Part shown: positions 8,044 to 15,960 of the stretch, piece after piece
How positions within the stretch are numbered: the stretch's first letter is position 1
Layout: every line of letters starts with the position of its first letter
Source of the DNA: Sva-07 sp963829585
GTDB taxonomy: Bacteria; Actinomycetota; Acidimicrobiia; Acidimicrobiales; Ilumatobacteraceae
NCBI GenBank assembly: GCA_963829585.1
Contig: CAWHJD010000027.1
Span: forward strand, 156,735 to 220,734
Direction of reading: 5' to 3'
Length of the DNA: 64,000 nucleotides
Notes under the pieces: model-generated
Databases searched by the model: none
The model's input: the letters and a program-made list of their open reading frames with translations, nothing else
Told to the model about the DNA's origin: nothing
Translations under genes and position numbers: made by a program

Positions 8044-9953
8044 CGTCGTACCTCGAGCACGCCACCGACGAAGTCGCCGGCGGTGGTTCCACCCGGGAGT
8101 CGGCTGACGTCGAGTCGTCGGCGAACCGGGTGGTCTGGGGGGTCACGGTGCTCGCCGTGGTGGTGTTCTGGCTGGTGGCGACCTCATGGCGGCCGTGGGA
8201 TCTGTTCGACCGCGCCGGGTTCAGCGCGGACTTCTACGACGAACAGGCGCGGGCGTTCTGGCACGGCCGACTCGCCGTCGACCCGTCGATCCCCGGCCCC
8301 GAGGGCTTCCTGGTGGACGGCAAGACCTACCTCTACTACGGGCCCTTCCTCTCGTTGGTGCGCATGCCGTTCATGCTCGTGGGCGACCTGTTCGTCGGGC
8401 GGTTGGTGCGCGTGTCCATGCTGATCGCCGTGGTGGTGCTCTGCCGATGGTCGGCGCGGCTCGCTCGCGCCGCGCGTGCGGTGGTCCGGCCCACGACGGC
8501 CGTCGACGGCCGATGGGCGCTGGGGATCTTCACGGCGGCGGTTGCCTTCTCACCGGCGCTGTTCGCTGCCGGTTGGATCTCGGTCTACAACGAGACGGAG
8601 CTGTGGGCGTTGACACTCGCGGTGATCGGGTTTGCCCTGATCGCCGAATGGGCGGCGTCCGGATTCACCGATCGCCGTGCACTGCTGGGTGCGAGTGCGG
8701 CGGCGATCGCGGCGACCCTGACCCGGGCGCCGATCGGGCTCGGCGTGTCGATCGCGCTCGTCGCGTGCGGTGCGGTGTTGATGTGGCGCAGCCGACGCAC
8801 GGGGTTCGATCGCGGGCGCTGGGCGCTCGTCGGCGGCATGCTCCCGATCGTCGCTCACGTCGCCGTCAACTTCGCGAAGTTCGGTACGTTGACCTCGATC
8901 CCGGGCGATCGACAGCTGCTGTCGTTGACCGACCCCGAGCGGGCCGCCTGGTTCGCCGGCAACAACGGGAGCTTCTTCTCGTACCGATTCCTGCCGACGA
9001 CGCTGGTGCAGTACCTACGACCCGACGGCATCAGGTTCGAGCGGCTCGTTCCCGGCATCCGGTTCGGTCCCTTGGCGGCCGACCGGGGGAGCTACCCGGC
9101 CGAATCGATCACCCCGGCCTCGTCGCTGCCGGCGAGCGCGACGCTGCTGCTGCTGCTCGCGATCGTCGGTGTCGTCTGGATGGTCCGTCACCGGAACCTG
9201 ACGTGGTCGTTGCTCGCGACCGCTGCACTGATCGGTGCGGTGCCGACGTTCATGATCGGGTTCGTCGCCAACCGCTACCTGATCGACATGCTGCCGCCAC
9301 TGATCGTCGCCGGTGCCGTCGGGATCTGGATCGTGCTCGCCGTGCCGTGGCAGCGGGCGGTCAAGGTCGCCGGCGTGGTGCTGGTGGTGTGGGGCCTGTG
9401 GGTGAACGCATCGCTGGCCACCTGGACGAACGAGTACAAGACCCTCGGCTTCACCCAGCTCCGCTACGACATCGACGACGCTCTCTTCGGCTCGCCGTCG
9501 CCCTCGCTCGTGCCCCTGGTTGCCGGTGTCGCCGTGCCCCGCGACGGCATCGTCGCGCTCGATCCGCGTTGCCAGGGCGTGTACATGGCCGAACAGGGCC
9601 ACTGGCTGGCCATCGACCGAGGTGGGACCCGACGTGCGAGCGGAACGATCGACCGGTTGGACGCCCCGGCAGTCCTGGCGACCGGTGCGGGCTGGACACT
9701 CGAGGCGGCCGAGTCCGATGGCGTGACCGTGCTCCGCGTGCTCGATTCCACGGGCGCCGTCACGTACGAACAGCCCGTCGACGTCACGGTACCGACGGAT
9801 TACGAGGTCGTTCTCGACGGCGTCTCGCGTGAGTACACCGCCCGTGTCGACGATGCGGTCGTCCTCCTGCCGGCCGAGCTGTCGGCGATACGGCCCGTGG
9901 CGGCCGACGGCGCCCCATCGGCCCTGTGCGTCGAGCTCACTCAGCAGCTCTGA
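8040..9953 (+). CDS. Polytopic GT-C-like membrane protein
   Basis: This 637-residue protein has a short polar N-terminus, one helix at about residues 35-52 and then a loop with FSADFYDEQARAFWHG. About ten more helices follow up to roughly residue 470, with a soluble C-terminal domain of about 160 residues. The acidic first loop and overall layout fit GT-C glycosyltransferases of the PMT/ArnT type. It is coupled to the GT2-methyltransferase fusion by a GTGA overlap, so it is likely to use that enzyme's lipid-linked product. Its stop overlaps the end of the convergent gene at 9937 by 17 bases. Confidence 0.55.
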   Translation: MTSYLEHATDEVAGGGSTRESADVESSANRVVWGVTVLAVVVFWLVATSWRPWDLFDRAGFSADFYDEQARAFWHGRLAVDPSIPGPEGFLVDGKTYLYYGPFLSLVRMPFMLVGDLFVGRLVRVSMLIAVVVLCRWSARLARAARAVVRPTTAVDGRWALGIFTAAVAFSPALFAAGWISVYNETELWALTLAVIGFALIAEWAASGFTDRRALLGASAAAIAATLTRAPIGLGVSIALVACGAVLMWRSRRTGFDRGRWALVGGMLPIVAHVAVNFAKFGTLTSIPGDRQLLSLTDPERAAWFAGNNGSFFSYRFLPTTLVQYLRPDGIRFERLVPGIRFGPLAADRGSYPAESITPASSLPASATLLLLLAIVGVVWMVRHRNLTWSLLATAALIGAVPTFMIGFVANRYLIDMLPPLIVAGAVGIWIVLAVPWQRAVKVAGVVLVVWGLWVNASLATWTNEYKTLGFTQLRYDIDDALFGSPSPSLVPLVAGVAVPRDGIVALDPRCQGVYMAEQGHWLAIDRGGTRRASGTIDRLDAPAVLATGAGWTLEAAESDGVTVLRVLDSTGAVTYEQPVDVTVPTDYEVVLDGVSREYTARVDDAVVLLPAELSAIRPVAADGAPSALCVELTQQL

Positions 9954-10752
9954 TCGGTCTCTCGGGGCCTCCCCGTGCGCCGGGATGTCGTCGCACCGGG
10001 AGCTGGACGAGTTCGGCGGAACGGCCCGAGCGACCAGCCTGACTGGCGGCGTACGACAGCCGACGCACGGCCTGGAGCACGCCGATCGGCCTGATGCCCC
10101 CGCCGGTGTTGGCGGGATTGAACCGGAGAGCGTCCGCGGTCCGACCGGAGAGTTGCCTGCCGATGTCGACCCGGGCGAACGCCTCCCAGGGCCCTCGCAA
10201 CGTGGCGATGTCGAACGTGAACCGCACGGGGCTCGTGGAGCGGTGTCGGTCGATGTCGTTCAGGAGCAGTCGCCGGCCGTCGAGGTCGTCGCTGCGTGCG
10301 CCGAACAGCACGTCGCGGTCACCCAGCCGATAGGGGAGGACCGAGGAGAACCGAATGCCGCCGAAGCTGGTCGTGGGGACGAAGAGGTGTCGGACGACCG
10401 GTCGTTCCCCGGAGGTGGCGAGGAGCAGGTCCTGGTGTGCGCCGGGGCCATGGGCGTCCACCACCCGCAGGGCGAGACCGAGAACGTCGGGCCAGGGTTC
10501 GCGTACGCCGACACCGCGCGACAACCGCACGACGGCGTCATGGGTTCGTGGTGTGTCGAGCAACTTCACGCCGACACCCGCCGGCTCGACGACGGTGAAG
10601 GTCGCCTCGAACGCGGCACCGATCGGATGGAACGTGCGCGCGCCCCGGATCGCCGACGTCGTGGAGAACAATGCCGCGGCTGCGATGCCCAAAGTTGCCT
10701 CGACCAGCGGGGTCGCTGCACCGACCGGCCTGAATGCTGAAGGTGCTGTCAT
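9937..10752 (-). CDS. Uncharacterised protein with possible catalase-like fold
   Basis: This 271-residue protein has one possible N-terminal hydrophobic segment (residues 13-35, VEATLGIAAAALFSTTSAI). Its core reads AVVRLSRGVGVREPWPDVLGLALRV, followed by QDLLL and RFSSVLPYRLGD. That order of an RxSxG-like segment, a D.LG.A.R segment and a loop of this kind recalls distant catalase-superfamily proteins, but heme ligands cannot be confirmed by eye. The ATG at 10752 is preferred because upstream extensions overlap the antisense ABM gene. It is transcribed alone between convergent and divergent genes. The function is unknown. Confidence 0.55.
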   Translation of the reverse strand: MTAPSAFRPVGAATPLVEATLGIAAAALFSTTSAIRGARTFHPIGAAFEATFTVVEPAGVGVKLLDTPRTHDAVVRLSRGVGVREPWPDVLGLALRVVDAHGPGAHQDLLLATSGERPVVRHLFVPTTSFGGIRFSSVLPYRLGDRDVLFGARSDDLDGRRLLLNDIDRHRSTSPVRFTFDIATLRGPWEAFARVDIGRQLSGRTADALRFNPANTGGGIRPIGVLQAVRRLSYAASQAGRSGRSAELVQLPVRRHPGARGGPERPIRAAE

Positions 10753-10867
10753 GCAGTTCGGTACCCGCTGGCGGACCTTCGGTAACCACGCGGCGGGCCG
10801 CCCCCATCGAGCGCATCGAGCTCGTTGTGCGACACTGATCGCCCAGTCAACCCCAGGAGCGAAACCG

Positions 10868-11215
10868 ATGAGCAAGATCCAATTCACTGCGACCTTCCCG
10901 AACATCCCACCCGAGAACCTGGGCAAGTTCAAGGAGATCGCAGCCCAGCAGATGGTGGCCACGCGAACCGAAGCGGGCAGCCTCCAGTACGACTGGTTCT
11001 TCAACGACGATGAGACCAAGTGCATCGTTCGCGAGGCGTACGTCGACTCCGACGCAGTGCTCGCCCACGGAGCGAACGTCGGTGAACTCCTCGGACGACT
11101 CGGCGAAGTCGGTGGGGCCATGGACCTCGAGGTCTTCGGGAGCCCATCCGCCGACCTCGAGGCGATGTTCGCGGCCATGAACGCCCCCGTCTACAAGCCC
11201 TTCCAGAGCAAGTAG
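10868..11215 (+). CDS. Antibiotic-biosynthesis-monooxygenase (ABM) domain protein
   Basis: The 115-residue protein matches the small dimeric alpha+beta-barrel ABM/quinol monooxygenase family. An N-terminal strand is followed by KFKEIAAQQMVATRTEAGSLQYDW, then EAYVDSDAVLAHGANVG, the usual order with conserved E, Y and H positions. A ribosome-binding site (AGGAG) stands 8 bases before the ATG at 10868. Family members act as cofactor-free monooxygenases or bind heme. The substrate cannot be told. The SDR gene at 11236 follows after 20 bases and may be co-transcribed. Confidence 0.75.
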   Translation: MSKIQFTATFPNIPPENLGKFKEIAAQQMVATRTEAGSLQYDWFFNDDETKCIVREAYVDSDAVLAHGANVGELLGRLGEVGGAMDLEVFGSPSADLEAMFAAMNAPVYKPFQSK

Positions 11216-11235
11216 CGGGCGGGATCACACACCGG

Positions 11236-12153
11236 ATGGGCGACCCGAAGTGGACCACTGACGACATCGCCGATCTGACCGGTCGGCGGGCCATCGTGAC
11301 CGGGGCGAACACCGGACTCGGGCTCGAAACCGCTCGCGAGCTCGCGGCGAAGGGCGCCACGGTCGTGTTGGCCGTGCGCAGCCTCGACAAGGGCGAGACG
11401 GCCCGTGCCGACATCACCGCGGGCCTCCCCGAGGCCGATGTCAGCGTCCAGGCGCTCGACCTGGCATCGCTCGCCTCGATCCGGGCCGCATCGGAGGCCC
11501 TGCACGAACGTTTCGACACGATCGATCTGCTCGTCAACAACGCCGGGGTGATGTTCACGCCGAAGTCGACGACGAAGGACGGGTTCGAGCTCCAGCTCGG
11601 TGTCAATCATCTCGGACACTTCGCACTCACCGGACTGCTGCTCGACCTGATGCTGCCGGTCGACGGGTCGCGAATCGTCACCGTGAGCAGCGGGGCCCAC
11701 AAGTTCAAGTCCGGCATCGATCTCGCGGACCTCGCCGGCACCGACGGGTACAACCGGACGGCGGCCTACGGACGGTCCAAGCTCGCCAACCTGCTGTTCA
11801 CCTACGAGCTGCAGCGGCGGCTCGAAGCGGCTGACGCCCCCACGAGTGCGCTGGCAGCACACCCTGGCGGATCGAACACCGAACTGGCCCGGAACGCCCC
11901 TGCCCTCATGCGCGCGGTGGGAATCGTGTTCCGACCGTTCATGCAGAGCGCGGCGATGGGGGCGCTCCCGACGCTGCGGGCGGCGACCGACCCGGCAGCG
12001 GTCGGCGCGCAGTACTACGGGCCGGACGGGATCGGCGAACTGCGTGGGCATCCCGTCCTGGTCGAGTCGACGGACCGGTCACACGACGAGGAGCTCCAAC
12101 GCGGACTCTGGGATGCATCGGAGACCCTCACCGGTGTGACGTTTCCCGTCTGA
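11236..12153 (+). CDS. Short-chain dehydrogenase/reductase, retinol-dehydrogenase-like
   Basis: This 305-residue SDR has the NAD(P) motif TGANTGLG (about residues 22-29), the structural NNAG motif and VSSGAHK containing the catalytic Ser. A YGRSK motif supplies Tyr and Lys. Length and sequence resemble the RDH/WWOX/protochlorophyllide-reductase-like extended group, which reduces hydrophobic ketones or aldehydes with NADPH. It lies 20 bases after the ABM gene. The chosen ATG lacks a clear ribosome-binding site, which fits translation from the shared transcript. The actual substrate is unknown. Confidence 0.8.
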   Translation: MGDPKWTTDDIADLTGRRAIVTGANTGLGLETARELAAKGATVVLAVRSLDKGETARADITAGLPEADVSVQALDLASLASIRAASEALHERFDTIDLLVNNAGVMFTPKSTTKDGFELQLGVNHLGHFALTGLLLDLMLPVDGSRIVTVSSGAHKFKSGIDLADLAGTDGYNRTAAYGRSKLANLLFTYELQRRLEAADAPTSALAAHPGGSNTELARNAPALMRAVGIVFRPFMQSAAMGALPTLRAATDPAAVGAQYYGPDGIGELRGHPVLVESTDRSHDEELQRGLWDASETLTGVTFPV

Positions 12154-12241
12154 CCAGCGCAAGATCGTCGAGGTTCCGGCTCTGCTGACGGCGCATCCAA
12201 TCGCCCCGACGCCATCGACAGGGCGCGTCAGTGGTGCTCGG

Positions 12242-12781
12242 CTAGTTGCCTGCGTCATCGCCCGTCAGGTCTTCCACGTTCAAGGTGACACCCAAGCGGA
12301 CGGCGACCTCCCCGATCGAATCGAGCACGGCGTCGAGGTCGACTCCGACCGGCACGGTCAACTGGGCGGTGATCTCGAATCCCCTGCCACCATCCTTGTC
12401 TGGCAAGTCGGTGACAGTCCCCAGACGCGAGATGCTGATGCCCGCCTCGCTGATCGCTGTGGAGATCTCATGGACGATGCCCGGTCGGTCATCACCGGTG
12501 AGTCGCAGGCGCACCTCATCGGCATCGGGCGCAGCGACGGGTTCCTCGACCTGCTGAGCCGTGACGTGCAGACCCTGGTCACGCAGCACCAAGAGGTTGG
12601 CGAGCAGTTCGTCGACCCGGTCGTCGCCGACCTCCACCACCACCACGCCGGCGAACGTCCCGGCGATCTCGGCCAACTCGCTGCGCTTCCAGTTGCCCTC
12701 GTGAAAGCGAATCACGTCGGCCAGTGACGCAACGACACCTGCCCGGTCGCGTCCGATGATGGTCAACACCAAATCGATCAT
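12242..12781 (-). CDS. Tandem ACT-domain regulatory protein, GcvR-like
   Basis: The 179-residue protein is made of two ACT domains. The first (about residues 3-75) begins VLTIIGRDRAGVVASLADVI, and the second (about 88-170) begins VRLRLTGDDRPGIVHEISTAI. The D-R-x-G-x-V signature occurs in both. The layout is that of GcvR/UPF0735-type proteins, which bind amino acids and modulate partner proteins. No DNA-binding domain is present. It is monocistronic and convergent with the SDR gene. The ligand cannot be deduced. Confidence 0.8.
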   Translation of the reverse strand: MIDLVLTIIGRDRAGVVASLADVIRFHEGNWKRSELAEIAGTFAGVVVVEVGDDRVDELLANLLVLRDQGLHVTAQQVEEPVAAPDADEVRLRLTGDDRPGIVHEISTAISEAGISISRLGTVTDLPDKDGGRGFEITAQLTVPVGVDLDAVLDSIGEVAVRLGVTLNVEDLTGDDAGN

Positions 12782-12857
12782 CCCGTCACTATGGCACGCA
12801 GCGCAGATTCGCGAACCAGGACACTCGGCCTGTGGCCAGCCCGTGTCGCTGAGAGTT

Positions 12858-13526
12858 TCAGCCTCCTGAAGGAGTGGTCAGCTGGACATTCGGCGGCGGG
12901 TCACCGGGGTAGATGAGCCCGTACCACGGACCGCTCATGGAACCGTCGGGGGTGTCCAACCAGAAGTAGAAGGTGAAGCCCTCATACGCTCCTGTCCCGA
13001 CGGTCCAACGAGTGAGGATGTCGCCGCCGTAGTCCGACGCGTAGGCACCCACGAACGATCCCTCCCAGGTGCCGTCGTCGTTGGTCAGCACGACGTCACC
13101 CCACTGGACCAACGCCCCGTCGTCGATGACGCCCCACCTGTCGCTGTTCCAGGTTCCTGTCAGCGTTCCGCTCACGCGTGGATCATTGGCGACCATCGTG
13201 TACGAGATCGTGCCGTCCCGACTCTGCGACGCTCCGTTGTCCCCGTCGGTGACCGTTCCCTCCTCGAGGTTGAATTTCTCGATCGTGCCCGAGACGTACG
13301 TCGCCTCACCTGGATAACTGACCGGCGCACCGATGGTCGATGTCGGCGCAACGGTGGGCTCAACTGTCGGAGCAACCGTCGCAGCGCTGTTCGTCGTGGA
13401 TGTGGTGCTGTCACCGCTGTCACAGGCGGGTGAGATGACAGCAAGGAGCGCGACACCCACGATCGCGCTGAAGTAGACGTGTGAGCGTCTTTGGATGTCG
13501 CCTTCGTGGCCGGTTCGAGCAGACAT
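12858..13526 (-). CDS. Secreted lipoprotein of unknown function
   Basis: The 222-residue precursor has a hydrophobic signal segment (residues 17-33) and a lipobox ending ISPAC, with the lipidated Cys at 35. A Thr/Ser/Pro-rich linker to about residue 70 follows, then a beta-rich domain with repeated G-T-W and Y/W positions (SGTLTGTWNSDRWG, WEGSFVGAYASDYGG). This looks like a small beta-barrel of the allene-oxide-cyclase/DUF3224 shape, though it is unassigned. An AAAGGAG ribosome-binding site stands 8 bases before the ATG at 13526. It is divergent from the lipoprotein gene at 13697 across 170 bases. Confidence 0.7.
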   Translation of the reverse strand: MSARTGHEGDIQRRSHVYFSAIVGVALLAVISPACDSGDSTTSTTNSAATVAPTVEPTVAPTSTIGAPVSYPGEATYVSGTIEKFNLEEGTVTDGDNGASQSRDGTISYTMVANDPRVSGTLTGTWNSDRWGVIDDGALVQWGDVVLTNDDGTWEGSFVGAYASDYGGDILTRWTVGTGAYEGFTFYFWLDTPDGSMSGPWYGLIYPGDPPPNVQLTTPSGG

Positions 13527-13696
13527 TGCCCAGCTCCTTTCGACGAGATCTTCGACAACCTCATGGTCGGTCGTCGAAGTGCGACACGAACAGAGCCCAA
13601 TGTCATCGGGACGTCGAGACGTGCGGTGACCTTGGGCCCTTTCGCGTAGTGAGCGGGCGACGGACGATGAGGGAAACCCGAAGAGCGAGGTGCCTC

Positions 13697-14776
13697 ATGA
13701 TCAGAGCTGTGAATCTGCTGGTGGTCGTCGGGCTTGCGGCTGTCGGGGCCGCATGCGGGGATGACGAGGTGGCCGAGCCGACGGATGCGTCCACCACCAC
13801 GACCGTCGAGGCATCGACGACGTCGGATTCGTCGCCCGACAGCGGGTCCGTCACGGTCACGTCCGACGTCCGCTTCGCTGAAGCTTCGCCCGACCTCGCG
13901 CTGTGGAGTGAGCCTCTCCTCGATGTGTACTCGCCGCAGGAAGCCGGCAACCTGCCGCTGGTCGTGCTGCTCACCCCGCATGGTTTCACCAAGGACAATC
14001 CCTCCACCGTCCAGCTCGCCAACGGCATCGCCGAGCGGGGAGCGGTCGTCGTCGTCGCCAACTGGAGCCAGCAGGAGGACCCCCCGGAGACCTTCGAGGA
14101 TCCGGCGGCGCTCACGGACATCGCTCGGGCGGGGCAGTCCTTCGCCGGATGTGCCGTCTCGTTCGCAGCATCCCAGGCCGCCGAGTTCGGAGCCGACCCG
14201 TCCCGGTTGGTGCTCGTCGGCGAGCTCTATGGCGCGAACACCGCGAGCATGGTGGCGCTGGGCACGGCGGATCCGTATCCGGGCTGCCTTGCGTCCACGA
14301 CGGAATGGAGCGCGACGGGTCTGGTCGGACTGAACGACGATTGGCTCGCCGGCGCGCCGTTCTTCGACGCGGTTGCGTCAGCTGCGGTCGAGGTGTTCTC
14401 CCCGTGGGCACTGCTGGACCAGGCGCCCACGATCCCCACGAAGTTGGTGGTCACTTCGGATGCTGTCACGGTCACCGGGCGCTGCGACGATCGGGATGCT
14501 GACTGGATGACATCACGCGATCCCACGGGCGCCATGCGCGAGCAGCTCGACGCGGTCGGGGCCTATGAAGACGGGTGCGTCGACATGGGTGACATGGCGG
14601 ACGCCATGGCCGCGGAGATGGCAGCACAGGGTCTTCCCGCCGAGGTCGTACGGCTCACCAATCCCGACGCCGCCACCTCGTCCGGCCCCGGTGGGCAGGT
14701 TCTCGAGTTCGGACAAGCCGACCTCACCCTCCTCGTCGACACCATCATGGACGCCGCCCAAACCCAGGGTCCCTAG
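13697..14776 (+). CDS. Alpha/beta-hydrolase-fold lipoprotein without the serine nucleophile
   Basis: The 359-residue protein starts with a signal peptide and lipobox VGAAC (Cys20), then a Thr/Ser-rich linker to about residue 55. An alpha/beta-hydrolase-like domain follows: LPLVVLLTPHGF, RGAVVVVANW, then RLVLVGELYGANTASM. At the nucleophile elbow the usual GxSxG reads GELYG (175-179), so the serine is replaced by Leu177. It may be non-catalytic or use another residue. Four Cys in the domain may form disulfides outside the cell. The ATG at 13697 was chosen as the start of the signal peptide. Function unknown. Confidence 0.7.
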   Translation: MIRAVNLLVVVGLAAVGAACGDDEVAEPTDASTTTTVEASTTSDSSPDSGSVTVTSDVRFAEASPDLALWSEPLLDVYSPQEAGNLPLVVLLTPHGFTKDNPSTVQLANGIAERGAVVVVANWSQQEDPPETFEDPAALTDIARAGQSFAGCAVSFAASQAAEFGADPSRLVLVGELYGANTASMVALGTADPYPGCLASTTEWSATGLVGLNDDWLAGAPFFDAVASAAVEVFSPWALLDQAPTIPTKLVVTSDAVTVTGRCDDRDADWMTSRDPTGAMREQLDAVGAYEDGCVDMGDMADAMAAEMAAQGLPAEVVRLTNPDAATSSGPGGQVLEFGQADLTLLVDTIMDAAQTQGP

Positions 14777-14805
14777 CAGTTGATCGATTCACGTTCCTGC
14801 GGAAC

Positions 14806-15960
14806 TCAGAGCAGGACGACGGCGGCGATGACGACGACGAGCGATGCCGACACCCACACGGCGATCACTGTTCGCCGAGCGGCCTCGGCGCGTCGCAACG
14901 GCTGTTCCACGGCTCGATGGAGGACCACTGCGACAGCCAGTGACGCAACGACCTTGAGCGTCAGCAGGGCCCACGACTGCAGACCCGTGCGGTCAGGGGT
15001 CAGGATGAGGATCACCGGCCAGTGCACGAGGTACCACGAGTAGCTCAACCTGCCGATGGCGGCCGCCGGCGCCCACGCCAGCACCCGGGTGAGTGGACCG
15101 GGCGCCAACAGCGACATCACGAGCGTGGCGTTCACGATCGACATCGCTCCGTACCCGCCGTGCAGCAACCACGGAGGGTCGTAGTCCGTCGTGGCCGCCA
15201 GGAGCACGATGACGCTCAGGGCGACCACGCCGGCCGGTCGCAGCAGGGGCGCCAGGCGGTCCAGGAGGCCGGTCCGTGTGTGCAGGAGCACCGCCAGTGC
15301 GCACCCGGCGGTCAGCTCCGAGGCGCGTGTGATCGTGCTGAACTCCAGCTGGTACTGGGGCCAGTCGGCGAGCAGTTGGACGACGACCGATGCCGACCAA
15401 CCGCAGGCGATGAGGATCGTGAGGGTGCGCACGGGTCGGGCGGTGCGAGCCGCGGCGATCACGGCGACCACCAGCAGCAGGTAGAACTGCTCCTCGATGG
15501 CCAACGACCAGAACGGTCCGAGCGGGCCCACGATGGTACGCAGCAGGGCGTCCTCGCCACTCCAGATGACGTGCCAGTTCGTGTAGCCGAACGCGCCGGC
15601 GAGGGCATCGGATGGCGTCATCCCGGGCCAGTAACGACTCGAGAGCACCACGGTTGCGAGGACGACGACGAGCGATGCCGGAGCGAGCCGCTTCAGACGG
15701 CGGATCCAGAACTGTCCGAGGTCGCGCTCCGCTCCGCCGGCGATCTGGCGCAGCAGGAGCGTGGTGACGAGGTACCCCGAGAGGGTGAAGAACACCGAGA
15801 CGCCGATGAAGCCGCCCGGCGCAACGCCCGCGAGTTCGGAGGTCGCCCCGGCGTGGAAGAGCACCACGGCGATCACGGCAACGGCGCGCAGACCGTCGAG
15901 GGCCGGGTGGTACGCGCCCCGCGGCACCACCGGCACCGTGGTCGGTGCGGCGTGGGTCAT
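14806..15960 (-). CDS. Acyltransferase-3 (OafA/YrhL-type) membrane protein
   Basis: This 384-residue protein has the acyltransferase-3 fold with about ten membrane helices. The catalytic-site motif DGLRAVAVIAVVLFHAG contains the conserved His, and FFTLSGYLVTTLLLRQ, RRLKRLAPAS and FWSLAIEEQFYLL are all in the expected order. There is no SGNH domain, unlike the relatives at 26255 and 54969. Such enzymes O-acylate surface sugars using cytosolic acyl-CoA. It ends a six-gene minus-strand operon, starting inside the stop of the AftD-like gene (ATGA), so an arabinan or similar polymer is its likely acceptor. Confidence 0.85.
   Translation of the reverse strand: MTHAAPTTVPVVPRGAYHPALDGLRAVAVIAVVLFHAGATSELAGVAPGGFIGVSVFFTLSGYLVTTLLLRQIAGGAERDLGQFWIRRLKRLAPASLVVVLATVVLSSRYWPGMTPSDALAGAFGYTNWHVIWSGEDALLRTIVGPLGPFWSLAIEEQFYLLLVVAVIAAARTARPVRTLTILIACGWSASVVVQLLADWPQYQLEFSTITRASELTAGCALAVLLHTRTGLLDRLAPLLRPAGVVALSVIVLLAATTDYDPPWLLHGGYGAMSIVNATLVMSLLAPGPLTRVLAWAPAAAIGRLSYSWYLVHWPVILILTPDRTGLQSWALLTLKVVASLAVAVVLHRAVEQPLRRAEAARRTVIAVWVSASLVVVIAAVVLL

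Noticed and set aside
12204..12232. Imperfect hairpin after the SDR gene (CTGACGGCGC with GCGCGTCAG)
   Set aside because: The arms are more than 20 bases apart with a bulge, so folding is weak. Not listed as a terminator.
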